Source of the DNA: Eutypella sp. D-1
Lineage: Eukaryota > Ascomycota > Sordariomycetes > Xylariales > Diatrypaceae
Direction of reading: 5' to 3'
Assembly: GCA_023313575.1 (NCBI GenBank)
Contig: JAJTTP010000009.1
Coordinates: forward strand, 372,001 to 436,000
DNA length: 64,000 bases
Below, in pieces: positions 35,823 to 47,338 of the stretch. Both the position numbers and the translations under genes were made by a program. The notes beneath the pieces were generated by a model. The model made no database searches. It was not told the origin of the DNA and saw only the letters and a program-made list of their open reading frames with translations. Numbering within the stretch: the stretch's first letter is position 1; every line of letters starts with the position of its first letter.

Positions 35823-36235
35823 TGTAACGGCTAATCTATTCCTAACTATTAATCCAATTAAGGGGTTTATGTTAATAAAAGTATTGGGATTTTAAGCAAT
35901 AAATAATCACGTTTAATAATAGCAAAAAAAAAAATGCTTTAAGTAATTAAGTTATATTATAAGCTAATAAGTTTAAAAATTATTTAAAAAAAAAGTAATA
36001 AACGTAACTATATATTATTTATATCTTTTGTTCCTGATATTAAAATATATGGTTATATTAAATCTTTAAATCGTAATAAATTTATTTAATACCTTTAGAT
36101 TTATAAATTATAACGGATTTATATATAGCTTTTTTTATAGCTTATTAAATATAGCTGGTTTACGTTTTTATTTTTCCGGTAATACCGTTAACGAATAAAA
36201 TTATTTACTTTATTTAGCTTAATTAGGTTATAATA
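35823..36235 (-). repeat. Downstream (3') LTR of the gypsy element
   Basis: 413 bp, the plus-left LTR. It is the most mutated of the four copies; its end reads GGTTATAATA where the others have GGCCATAACA. Confidence 0.85.
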
Positions 36236-39200
36236 CGATTTCTTTTTTTTTAAGGTTTTTATCTTTAAAACTTAATTTCCGTATTTTTATTTATTTTTTT
36301 ATAAGTTTTTTCCGTTTTTATGTTTTTATCTTTTTATTATAACTGATCGTATTTTTAAATCTTATCGCCGGATTAATTAGTAAAAAGGTTATAAAGCTTT
36401 TACTTTTTATATTTTATTTTTTAGGTTCGAAATTATGCCTTATTTTTTTTATTTTCGTTATAAAAAACAGTGCGTAATATCCGAAGGTTTTACTTATTAT
36501 TAAAATTGCATTTTATATAAGCGGTAATACGATAACTCGGGGATTTTAATTAATTTTTTTTAAAATATTATTTACGAATAAGATCGTTTAAAACGTAAAA
36601 AGGCGTTAACCGAGAAATAACTTTTTCGTTTTTAAAAAGAAATAAACGAAGCTATTACGCGTTTTTAACATTTTCGAAAATTATAAAAGTTTTTTCGATA
36701 TTATGGGAAAAAAATGGTCCGTTATGGTTTTTAATTTTTAAAAAAGTTAAAAAGGTTAGAAAAAAAGGAGCGTCGGGCGGAAAATATGCGTTTTACGGGG
36801 TTTATTAATACGTCGGTAAATTTTAAGGTTATTCCGGATTTTAATTAGTTTAAGATAAATATATTAGGTAATTTTAATTAAGATATTATTTTTATTAACG
36901 CTTTTATTATTGTTAATAAAAATTTTTCAAAAAGCGTTAAATATTTATTAAATAATTAACAGGTTTTTATATATTTTCGGAGTTATTATATCCTTTTTAT
37001 TTAATCTTATATTTTATTCGTCCATTTTTTATTTACACATTTAAGATTTTCTTTACTTTATATTCGTTTATTTTTATTTCGATATCGTTTTATCCTGTTT
37101 TTATAACGTTTATATTTGTTATATTCTTAAGTAAGGAAATATAAAAAATTAAATGGATTTTAACTTTTAATAATAGGTTTAATTCGTAATTATTTTTTGA
37201 TATTTTTTTAATAACTGGGTACGGTCCGATATATTTATAATCGAGTTTTTTATTAAGTTATTTTATCGTAATATTTTTTATAGCTAAATAAATTATATTT
37301 TTTTCCGAAAAAGTTAATCCTTTTAACCTTTTTTAATTATAATATCTGTTTATTCGTTAGCATATAAATTTAAATTTTGCCTTTATTTTTTTATGTAATT
37401 ATTTAAGTTATTCCGATATTAACATGGCTTTAATGTTATCTGGTCCTTTTTTATAAGTATCTCGGTAAACGTCCGGGGTAAATCCGAAATTAGCGTTAAT
37501 AAGTATTATCCGTATATTTTCGTAATAAGTTATATTATAAGCTAATTATACGATAAGTAATTATTTTATTTAGTTATTTTATTTATAATTAATATATTAT
37601 CGAAAGTAAGTTTTTAACATTTAATTAGTTTATTTTATTTATCCGTTTATTTAAAGTTTAAAAGTTGTCGTAAGTTTAAAGTTTAGTCTTAATTTTATTA
37701 TAAAACTTTATTAAAATTTTAATGCAAATGTTATTTTTTTATCGGAAATAATTTCGAATATAAAACCGTGTATTATTATAATATGTTATAAGAAAATATA
37801 TGCTATTTATTTTACGTCGGTATTTTCGTTATATAGGATAAAATAAAAAAACTTTATAAATCGGTTAACGATTACGAAAATGTTATTATAACCGTTACGT
37901 ATTATTAGATTTTTTAATATCGGTAATTTAGTAATAAAATCGAATATAATAAACTTTTATAGTTATTTATTAATTAGTAATGGTTATAGTTTTCCGTAAA
38001 GTTTATATCGTTTTGTTTTAGTTTTTCTGTATATGTTATATTATTATTATATTCGTTATATTATTGATTTTATTTTATCGAATATATAAATCCGTTATAA
38101 TCGTTTAAAAAGTTTATAATTTTTTAAGTGTTTGTATAAAGGATGTTCGTAAATCTTTTATATTAATTATTCTTATAATTCTTATAATATTTATAATTTT
38201 TTTATTTATTTTTTTATTAATAATTTGTTATTATGTTATTCGATTTATTTATATAAGTTATTTTAAATAATTTTAATAGCAGTAATTTATCGTTATTTTA
38301 AGTATTTTTTTAACGTTTATCGGAATACCGCGTATTTAATTAGTATATATTTTTCTTTTATAACAGGTTACTTATTAATAACGTTTATTTGTCCGTTTTT
38401 TAATCTTTTTTTATAAATAATAATATAATCGAATTCCGTAAAATATTTAGTATATCGTAACTGTTTTTTATTAAAGACTTAAATGGTAAAAAAGTATGTA
38501 ATATTTTTATGGTCGGTATAAACCTTAACTTAATGCATATTTTCCATAAAGTAATATCTAAATTTTTTAAATACGTTAACGATAGTAAAAAATTCCTTAT
38601 CGTAAATCGGATAATTAAATTCGGTTTTAATAAGTTTATAAAAATAAAATGTAATAAAATGTAATTTTCTTTTTTTATCTTGTTATTTAATTTATACTCC
38701 GAAGGCGTAATCCGAGGCGTTAGTTTTTAACTTAATAAGTTTTTTAAAATCGTATATAATAAGTATTAATTCGTTAATAATAACGTCTTTTAACTTTTTA
38801 AAAACTTCGTTTACTTTATCAGTCTATATAAACCGTTTATCCTTTTTTATTAGTTCCGTAAAAAATATTATAATATATCCAAATCGTTATATAAATTTCC
38901 GATAATAATTTATTAAGCTAAAAAAAGCTTATACTTCCTTTATATTAATAAGCACTTTTTAATCCTTAATAATTACGATTTTTTTAAGGTCCATTTTAAT
39001 ATATTCGGGGGTAATAATATATCCAAAAAATTCCATTTTTTATATATAAAATATATTTTTTTCGGGTTCTATTAATAAGTTAACGTTTTATAATATCTGT
39101 AATATTTTATATATATACTTTTCATATTATTCTTTTAATTCTAAATAAATAAAGATATTATCGAGATAATAAATAACGAAAATATTAAAATATTCTCGTA

Positions 39201-42200
39201 ATACGTGGTTAATTATACGTTAAAACGATGTTAATACGTTAATTAATCCGAAAAACATAATTAAATATTTAAATAAGCCGTATTTCGTTTTAAAAGCTAT
39301 TTTCCATTTATCTCCGGGTTTAATTTTAATATAATAATACTTATCCTTAAGGTTTAAGGTAATAAACTATTTAGCTCCGTATAAACGGTTTTTTATTTTA
39401 ATAATAAATAATAACGGTATTCGGTTTTTAACGGTAATTTCGTTTAATTATCGATAATCGATTATTAATTATAATTTGCTATTTTTTTTAGGTATAAATA
39501 TAATAAGGTATTTTATTAATAATTTCGATCGTTAAATATATCCTTTTATTAATTTATTTTCGAAATACTTTCGTAATTCCTTAAGTTCGATTTCGTTAAG
39601 ATTATAAATTTTATAAAATCGTGGCGTCTTTTTTTTTATAAAGACAATCTTATAATCCCATTTACTGCGGTTTAATAATCCTTTTTTAAATTTTTTACGA
39701 AACACTTTATTATATTAATAATATTATAATAATACGTTACGTATTTATAATATTATTATATTTTCTTTTTTTAAAATATTATTAAAAAAACGGAATCGTT
39801 ATCGGATAAATGCAATAATTTATTTAATCCTTTTTTCGTATCCTTTTTCTTTAATTCGTTGTATTCCTTTTAATAAAGTTTTTATTATATCCTTATATCC
39901 GTACTTATTATCCGTTAAGTATTAAAATCTTTTTTTTAAGTTATCGTCGGTCCTTAAAAGATAAGGAAATATTATTTAGCCAATTTTTTAATTAATCGAT
40001 AAATTATATTAATATAATTATAGTTGCTTAAAAATTATATCGTATCTTTTTAAAGGCATAATATCGAAAATAACGTTTTATTTCTGTTTTTCGATATATA
40101 CGTTAAATTAATCGGTTTCTTGTAATACTTTTTTTTCGTCGTATTTAAAAATATAATTTTCGGCTTTTATTATATTATAAAGGTATTATTTTTTTTTTTT
40201 ATAATAATTATAATTTATTACATAGTTTTAAAGTTATATAATTACCGTCGGCTCCGTTATTTATTATAACGGTATATTAGTTATTTTTAATTTTTATTCG
40301 TATTATAATATATCCGTATCGTTTTTAAATTTTTAAAATGGCTTATAAATATTATATTACGTTTTTAAGCTTTATAATACCGTTTTATAACTTTGGTATA
40401 AGCGGTTTTATTATTTTAAATTTTTGCCGTAAATTTATACGGCGTTATACGGGTTATCGTAAAGTTTTTTTTTATTAAATTCCTTTTATGCGTATGGTTA
40501 TTTTTTTATTTTTAAGTTTTTATAAAAATATTTAAGGCTAATTTTATTAAGGGTTATTTTTTTTAATAAATTTTTAAACGTGTATAAATCGGCGTTTAAT
40601 AACTTATTTTTTTAATATCGGATTTCGTATTTTTATTATTCGATTTCGTTCCGGATTTTTATAGCTTTTAATATTTAATAAGTATATTTATTATAATGGC
40701 ATACTTAATATCCTCCGGGGTAAAATATTTTTTTTAACTACTTTTATTCGTACGGTACGCGGTTATAATAACGCCGAATTTCCTTATATTATTATCGATC
40801 GGTTTCGTTTTTTTTTTGTTATAAAAAATCGAATCTTTTTTTAACTATTTGTTTAATTCGGCTGGTAATACCGATTTTTCGTTTTTTATATTAATAATAT
40901 TCGTATTTTTAATAATTAACGGGGTATTTTAAGAAATACGGCGTCCGAGTTTAAATTTTTTAATTAATAAATTTATCTTAATTACGAAATTATTATAAAT
41001 AAATTTTAAATTATTACTTTTTAAAGCGTTATTAAAATCGTTTAATATAAATACTATATATTTCCTTTAATTTATAATTTTATCGTTTTTTAAACCAATT
41101 AATTAGTTATTTTATTTTTTTTTCTTTTACGAAATAAGTTTCCGCGAAAGCTTTTTTTTTATCGCTATCGAAGTATTTATTTTATTATTATTAACGTTAT
41201 CGTTTTATTACGGTTTAAGCTAATTGTTTAACTTTTTATAATTTTTATTAATAAATATTATTATCCGAGTATACGCGGCGGATTATTCCGAACATTTTTT
41301 TACCGGTAAGGGGTTATTTTTTTTCGGGTATAAGTTTTTAGTTTTTATTTTATTTAAATCTTTTATATTTTTTTTTAAAATGTTTTATCTTATTATAATT
41401 ATAGCATTTAATTTATTATTTATTTTTTCGTATTATATTAAATAATATAAATCCTAATGCCGTGCCGTAAGATATGTCGGTAGGTTTTTAGTTCTGGTTC
41501 TTATTATTTTAATATCTTTTAAATCCTTTAAGTATATAATATCTTTTTTTTTCCTATCGTTATTTAAATTATTTATTATCGATTTTAATTATTAAAGTAA
41601 TAAATTTATCGAAAATATTTAATTTATTTTACGTAATAATTTTATTTTTAATTAAATCTTTAAATCCTTAATAAAACGTGTCGATAAAAAATTTGTTATC
41701 GACTTAATTTATTTTAATAATAAGTTATTTAAATTACGCGGCGTATATATAAATTGCTTTTTTTTATTTAAAGGTTAAAAGTTATTACGTAACGGTTCGG
41801 GCTTTATCCGGATTTCTATAATTAGTTTTTACTTTTTCCTCGAAGTTTTTATATTTTTTGAAAAAACGTTTAGTTTTTGCGGTTTTTTTTTTTTTTTTAC
41901 CTTTATAAAAGTATTTAAAATGGGTTTAAACTATTAAGTTATCCCTCCGGTAAAACATAATATAATGTTAAAAATTTTATTAATTTCCGTGATATGCATA
42001 TAACGTTATTAGTATAAATAAGTTATAGCTATAATAAAAAAAGGTTATATAAGGGTAATGCCATTATAAGGTTTAGGTTTTTTCGGTTTAAATTTAACGG
42101 GCGTAATTTTTTAAGTTACGGCTGTAATTACCGTTTATTCGATTTATTCGATTCGTTCGAGTAAAAAGTTAATAATTTGCTAAAGGCTTTAGTTTAAAAA

Positions 42201-42259
42201 AGATATAATATCGGATATTATTTAAAGCTAATAATATTATTAAATAAAAGCTTATAACG
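36236..42259 (-). pseudogene. Gypsy gag-pol interior, RIP-degraded
   Basis: Six kb without an open frame. RT, RNase H and probably integrase pieces can be read on the minus strand from about 39.5 kb down to 37.5 kb. The zone 40-42.2 kb should correspond to gag and protease but is not readable. Many TAG/TAA codons stand where conserved Trp or Gln is expected, for example GAK-stop-FITLNLKD. Confidence 0.75.
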
Positions 42260-42672
42260 TATAACGGCTAGTTTATTTTTAATTATTAATCTAATTAAAA
42301 GGTTTATATTAATAAAAATGTTAAGATTTTAAGTAATAAGTAATTACGTTTAATGATAATAAAAAGAAAGGTGTTTTAAGTAATTAAGTTATATTATAAG
42401 CTAATAAGTTTAAAAATTATTTAAAAAAAAGGTAATAAACGTAATTATATATTATTTATATCCTTTATTCCTAACATTAGAATATGTGGTTATGTTAGAT
42501 TTTTAAATCGTAACGGATCTATCTGATACTTTTAAATCTATAGATTATAACGGATCTATATATAGCTTTTTTTATAACTTATTAAATGTGGCTGGTTTAC
42601 GCTTTTACTTTTCCGGTAATACCGTTAACGAATAGGGTTGCCTGCCCCATTTGGCCTAGTCAGGCCATAACA
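42260..42672 (-). repeat. Upstream (5') LTR of the gypsy element
   Basis: 413 bp, the plus-right LTR, from TATAACGGCT to GGCCATAACA. Its right half is well preserved. Confidence 0.88.
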
Positions 42673-42677
42673 AATAA
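42673..42677. repeat. Target site duplication AATAA of the gypsy element (right)
   Basis: AATAA after CATAACA; pairs with 35818-35822. The copia interior resumes here for about 220 bp before its 3' LTR. Confidence 0.85.
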
Positions 42678-42898
42678 AAAGATTAATAATATTCGATAAA
42701 TTTATAACATTTATAATCCTGTTAATATTATAATAAAAACCACTTTTAATAAGGTTATAAAAACGTTTATCGAAAATAACCAGATTATTTTAAAACTAAA
42801 AGGATAAGTAAAACGGAAATAATATTATTAATATTTATTTACTTTTTATTTTAATAATATTTTATAATTAATTAATTACGAAAAAAAAATAAAATAAA

Positions 42899-43104
42899 TG
42901 TTAATTATTAATGGTTATTAGTATGGATTTATATACCAGTAAGAAGTACCTATGTACTTATCTCCCGTTTATATAAGGATACGGGCTTCGCCCGTATCCC
43001 TCTTAAATAGATAGATAGACCTTAAACCCGAATACCACACCAGTCTTACCACCTTTTATTATTATTTTTGTTATCTCTTTCCTTTACGTACGTACCTACC
43101 AACA
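42899..43104 (+). repeat. 3' LTR of the copia element
   Basis: 206 bp, starting TGTTAATTATT and ending ACCTACCAACA. The hairpin (42977-42999) and TATA box are identical to the 5' LTR. The right half is less mutated than the 5' LTR. Confidence 0.9.
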
Positions 43105-43109
43105 TAAAC
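43105..43109. repeat. Target site duplication TAAAC, right
   Basis: Second copy of TAAAC, directly after CCAACA; pairs with 29259-29263. Confidence 0.92.
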
Positions 43110-44005
43110 GATCGTTTCTTGGTATCGAGTAGTCACCATTCTTATCGGTATCTGGCTTCAGCAATTTCGGCAAACTACTATACCATGGCATCCTGGATAT
43201 AATGTAGGCCAACCCTTCGCGGGATTGTTGAAACTGCGAGACTGGAAATAAAAGGATCTGCTTTGGAGTTAGTCTAATCATGCTTGGGGGATTCTAAATA
43301 TCAAGCTAGGTATTGTTGATTGAATCATACCTCACGTGCGCAGTAGAGCCCTGCCCAAGCTAGTGTTGTCTGTGGGGATTTCTGCCAGGCCGAATGCATA
43401 ATCTCTTCGAGAGAAGAACTCTGCCATGTTCTCGTAGACCCAGCGTCTTGAAGTCGATCGATATCCATCTTGACGAACTTCCTCATCTGCTGTCGCCTGA
43501 TATTTGCATCTGATTGGTTGATCATGGTTTGCGACATTCGCGACGGAGAAGTTCCAACTCGATTTCCTACCAGCATCTCCATCTTGCCGGAAATTATTCT
43601 CTCGTAACACCGAACAATCTCCTCATACTCGATCTTAAGATCACCATAAGCAACATCCCACAGGCACTCGGCATTTTGTGCGTCTTCCCAACAAAGGGGC
43701 GTGTGCGAGCTTGAGTCATCAAGAAATTGAGATATGTTGGAATGTGAACCGCTAGTGGAAGGACCGGGGATTTCTTCTTCTAATGGAGATTGATGGCCAT
43801 TTTCAACGACTTTATCACTACGTGAAGCTTCGTTTATGCTCGGCGAAGTTGCAGTCGGCGCGTTCACGGCGACAGATGAATTCTCTGCCCTAGGCGAATT
43901 CTCGGATGGCTCGTGGGAAGAGGTGAGTGTATGTTGCCTAGGGCCACTCGCCTCGGTATTCCGGTTCTTCTTCATGTGTTTGAGCTTCCGTAGTAGTGAT
44001 CGCAT
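43110..44005 (-). pseudogene. NWD-NACHT-WD40 protein, 5' exons (interrupted)
   Basis: First part of the gene that continues at 29263. Exon 1 is 44005-43336 and exon 2 is 43241-43110, with a 94-nt intron 43335-43242 (GTGAGG donor, CTAAC branch-like site, TTCCAG acceptor, phase 1). The preferred start is MRSLLRKLKHMKK at 44005; an in-frame upstream ATG-less extension reaches 44071. Residues 20-100 are Ser/Pro-rich. The NWD domain follows with LWDVAYGDLKIEYEEIVRCY, TLAWAGLYCA and REGLAYIISRMPWY. At 43110 the reading breaks exactly at the target duplication. Omitting the element and one TAAAC gives RNDR-LRQRIVDLY in frame. The full ancestral protein would be about 1566 residues, normal for this class. 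The intact N-terminus shows that the gene was functional until recently or is under little decay here. Confidence 0.88.
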
Positions 44006-44071
44006 ATTTATCTGTATGGTCGATGGAGAATTCAAGGATAGAAAGGTCCCGGACGGAGTTAGTGCGTTCAC

Positions 44072-45459
44072 GACGGTATGTAAGGACCACTCAGAGAGCG
44101 ATATGGATTTTAACCAATGTAAGCAATGTTAGATGTTGATAGGTGGAGGCGTGAATAGGCGCATACCCTTCTCATCAATTTGATATCAAGGCGAAGCTAG
44201 GTAGCATATGCTAGCACAAATCAATCCAAATATAACTCTAGGAAGGATAGAGAATGGACAAATACCCTCTCTGAGCTGTACCCTACAACATCTCACTCAG
44301 CCGTATGGGGATGCCTGAGGCAGAAACTGGATTCCTTCAGAACCCTTCGGTCTTGTCCGGTTACACTGGAAATGGGATGTAACGGCCACTAACATAGCAA
44401 GGGCTAAGCGGATAGAGAGAGGGAGGGGATGTACCTAGGGTGTGGAAGCCGGTCGAGCTAGGGCTGTGCGCCCACGGCTGGAAGAAACCAGACAAACAGG
44501 TGCTCATGACCCTGCTCATCTTCGGCATACCCTGCAAATGCCACCACTCGATTCTCGCCACCAGTTTGTGAGGATCAGGCTCAGCTCCCACAAGCATGAC
44601 CAAACTGACGCAAATGTGAAGGCAAACACAGTTGTGGCCGTCTACCCCCCTTTCGTCAAGCAGAAGCGCTGGGACGAGTCGAGCCCTTCCGTCGAAGACA
44701 AGCATTCGCAGTATCACCTCCTGTGGCGGTTAGTAAGTCACGGCGAGGACGGAACCCGGGTTCCAGGGTCTAGAGGGGATGGCGCAAGGCTCTCAAGGAG
44801 AAATCAGCTGGATAAGCTCGGCGATCTCACACAAGGCTACGGACTGACAAAGCTGTTGGAACATGATGGTATTGGAGAGATACTGCTTGGACTTAAACCG
44901 AGGGAGTACTAGATTTATTTGTTCTGTGACAAAAGTCTGACAGATGATCTAGCCAAGTGAAAGTCAGAAGACTAATTATTTACCTAGGATGTAGTTATCC
45001 TACTTGCGAAGGTAAAGTATTGGAAGACAGTACGTGCTCTGATGTTCATTTCCCTGTGTCTTATTAGTGGTCCACTGACGGCAGCCGTCAGGATGCGAGG
45101 TCTAATAACGCCAGCTGTAGGCTGACCAATATAGCTAGTGCAAGGAACGTGGAATGCACTGATGCAAAAACGCATCTTTGCACTTGTACATATTCATCAT
45201 TCCTCTGATTCACATGGTAACATGGTAACATCGTCATCTACATCAACTTCTGTCTTGAGCAACCTTCTTCTGCTCCTATAACCATTACCCTTTGGATGCC
45301 CGCACGGAATTGCGAACTCTATACTTGTGTTGTTGCAGAGGGTCTCCGCTCCTGAACTAGTAGTGTAGTTCCCGTATCATCACGCCAGCGGCCAAGCTCG
45401 CGTCAATACGTGTCCGAGTGTGGTAGTGTAACGCGAAAACTAGAGACTTCATTCTACAA
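44072..45459. other. Intergenic upstream of the NWD gene
   Basis: It contains the promoter of the NWD gene on its left. Open frames at 44442-44912 (+, 156 codons) and 44361-44717 (-) overlap each other and have no domain, so I do not call either. From 44913 to 45459 I see nothing. Confidence 0.45.
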
Positions 45460-46206
45460 GTGTTCAATCTGTCTTATAAAGGTCGTGGGGGTAAAAGACC
45501 CAACTCCGGGGGCCGTCCCAAATGCGATCTCGATAATTACAGAGAAGAAATTGCACGTTGTTTTGAAAATGGGGATCCCGTGCCCTCTATACTACTCAAA
45601 ATCACCGAATGGACCGGCGCGTCAGTATCCAAAGCAACATTGGAGAGGCGTATTACCAATTGGGGTCTACGTGAGAAACGAGTTGGAATAACCGACGACC
45701 TTGTCGAACAAGTACGGCTCTTGTTCGCCCAAAACGGCCCGAGTGACGAATCCATTTGTAGTGATCTACAAAATGCTGGGCACAAGATCAGTCTTAGTAA
45801 GATCAGGCGGCTCCGTCTGTTACATGGCATGAAACGACGACACCGCCGTAATCCTGAAGATGGTGAGGAAGCGTCTAGACATAGCGGCCGCCCTAGGAAA
45901 CGTCGGCCCCGGAAAGCCAAACCAGTAGCTAAACCGCCATCGCGGGCCCTCTTCACCCTTGACATTCAGCACACGGATGAGGCTGTCGTTGCCTCAATCC
46001 GAGATCGCTGTCTAGAATCTATTGCGAGAATTGTCGCTGAGGACGGGAGGGGCGCCCAGTTTGCCTATACCGTCCACCCCAATCCCGATGCCGTAGGGGC
46101 CGATAGGAACCCCAACGCCACGGTGCAGCCAGCGGCGAGCAACCTTGTCGAGCCCCACCAGGCACCCGCCGCTGACGTGCAAAATGAGCTGCCATGGCAC
46201 GCATAA
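45460..46206 (+). CDS. Helix-turn-helix protein fragment, transposon or Clr5-like
   Basis: An open frame of 248 codons but without an ATG at its beginning, so a 5' exon is missing or lost. Residues 10-55 (GRPKCDLDNYREEIARCFEN, then TGASVSKATLERRITNWGLR) look like the Clr5-type HTH seen in many fungal proteins. A second helical unit (VEQVRLLFAQNGPSDESICS, then HKISLSKIRRLRLLHGMKRR) follows. This pair of modules is known from the N-terminus of fungal DDE/integrase-type transposon proteins and from Clr5-domain proteins. A basic region (SGRPRKRRPRKAK) leads to an unremarkable tail ending at 46206. No catalytic domain can be read downstream. It is probably a transposon-derived remnant; a small transcription-factor-like gene is the alternative. 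Confidence 0.45.
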   Translation: MFNLSYKGRGGKRPNSGGRPKCDLDNYREEIARCFENGDPVPSILLKITEWTGASVSKATLERRITNWGLREKRVGITDDLVEQVRLLFAQNGPSDESICSDLQNAGHKISLSKIRRLRLLHGMKRRHRRNPEDGEEASRHSGRPRKRRPRKAKPVAKPPSRALFTLDIQHTDEAVVASIRDRCLESIARIVAEDGRGAQFAYTVHPNPDAVGADRNPNATVQPAASNLVEPHQAPAADVQNELPWHA

Positions 46207-46868
46207 GAGGAATTCATGCTCGATCTTCATCAACTTCGTTCTGCGTAGGGGCTTGGTTAGCAAAGGTCATCATCGCCATGCAGAATCGCATCACGCCAGC
46301 CATGAAATGTATTCATACATAGTGCGACAGGGGCGCGCAATCTCCGGCGCGATCTTCGTGTCCAAGTGTAAAGAGTTCACGGCGCAGAAAGTCGCTCGAC
46401 AATAATATTATCCAAGCCCAGCGCGAGACGTCAACACGCCAATAAAGTTGGGCTATTCCAGCACGCGGGTGATGATATCATGCGACACAACAAGACATGA
46501 GCTAGATCTTATACAGTACGGCCGAAATAGTGTTGACACCACGGCATCGGCAACATCGAACCGCGACAGGTCAACGGTCTAATGCGTGCCCACAGCTCTC
46601 ATCGATTGACAGTCGGTACTCGAGAGGAGGCGGAATAAAATGCCTCTTTTTGACCCTAGGGAACAGATGGAAGACTAATGTTCTATACCGCGGGAGCCAG
46701 CACCGTAGACCCGAGCCGTCTGCCGTCACATCTGAGTGGGCGTGGGCATTATCTAGGGCGACGCGTGCTCTCCCTACTCATGATTCTAGTCGGGCGTTAA
46801 AGTGTTAAACGGGACCATGGCAGCGGCCATGCACATAGCCTCCGTGGACTAAAGATAGGCTTCGTGAC

Positions 46869-47338
46869 TCACGATGGAGGGAGCCATCGTCTCCTTACAA
46901 GTATCCGATCATACGGGAGATGGAGCACGGCAAGATTAGCTCGAATCCCATCCACCGTCCCCACCACCAGACAGCTACAGTCGTACCGCCACCTGCGTGA
47001 AGCCATGGTCGCGCCTGTACCCGACGAAAAACCAGACTGTCGCAGTGGCACTAGCGCCGCCAGCTGTACCGAGAAGCTGGCGACAATGATGTGCTCGTCC
47101 GCCGATACCTCGTCCGACATGTTAGCCAACGCGAACAGGGCGCACTGGACTACCTACGTAGCTTTGGTGATGATAGAAGCAGCGACGACAAAGTCTCGGA
47201 AGTCCAGCGCATGGGCAGAGGGTAGAGACTTTCTTCCTCGAGTAGTCGCACGATGGACACTGGGATCATATAGATGGATACGCCCGTCATGTTAGCCGCG
47301 ACGAGTATCAAGCCCATTTGGGAGGCGTATGCCCTCAC
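46869..47338 (-). pseudogene. Possible decayed RTA1-like membrane protein
   Basis: On the minus strand, 47338-47150 reads QMGLILVAANMTGVSIYMI followed by SIVRLLEEESLYPLPMRWTS. It resembles the segment of RTA1-family proteins where a hydrophobic helix ending in ASIYM is followed by GRI(V/I)-LL and a short loop with RW. A later piece (47129-46869) includes HIIVASFSVQLAAL, like the next helix region. The pieces are in separate frames with stops between. Without alignment this is a suggestion only. Confidence 0.3.

Larger units (their letters stand above)
35823..42672 (-). mobile_element. Full-length Ty3/gypsy LTR retrotransposon, minus strand
   Basis: 6850 bp with 413-bp LTRs at 35823-36235 and 42260-42672, flanked by AATAA. 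Read on the minus strand the element begins TGTTATGGCC at 42672. The minus strand encodes a gypsy polyprotein relic: RT with NRIPLLFIIKIKNRLYGAK, stop for Trp, FITLNLKDKYY and KPGDKWKIAFKTKYGLFKYL (39240-39430), an active-site relic YYLDN near 39140-39180 (Asp to Asn) and an RNase H-like TNASDYAFG near 38698-38730. A pyrimidine run after 36238 on the plus strand is a purine tract on the minus strand, next to the downstream LTR, as expected. All frames are destroyed by RIP-type changes. It inserted into the copia element. Confidence 0.9.
29264..43104 (+). mobile_element. Nested Ty1/copia LTR retrotransposon block, RIP-degraded
   Basis: The block runs from TGTTGG to CCAACA, is bounded by TAAAC on both sides and carries 206-bp terminal repeats (29264-29469, 42899-43104). 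Without its three later insertions the copia part is about 6.1 kb, a normal length. Plus-strand coding relics appear in copia order: a GAG-pre-integrase-like stretch near 32530-32595 (KIYIRFGHLFINKL), an integrase-like part at 33290-33930 (KPPDIIIYNVRINFDNIKFRN) and a reverse transcriptase part at 34480-35700 (LLYVIKPLYGF; later FGITGF). A 19-nt A-rich tract, probably the polypurine tract, sits right before the 3' LTR. The interior is extremely AT-rich, full of TAA/TAG, with C-to-T and G-to-A changes between the LTRs, as RIP produces. No intact frame remains. It inserted into the NWD-NACHT-WD40 gene. Confidence 0.92.

Noticed and set aside
29264..43104. An AT-rich isochore, centromere or mitochondrial insert
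   Set aside because: Exact LTRs, target duplications and readable copia and gypsy motifs explain the whole block.
44442..44912. Plus-strand frame of 156 codons
   Set aside because: Overlapped by a minus-strand frame of similar length, no recognisable domain; equally likely to be chance.
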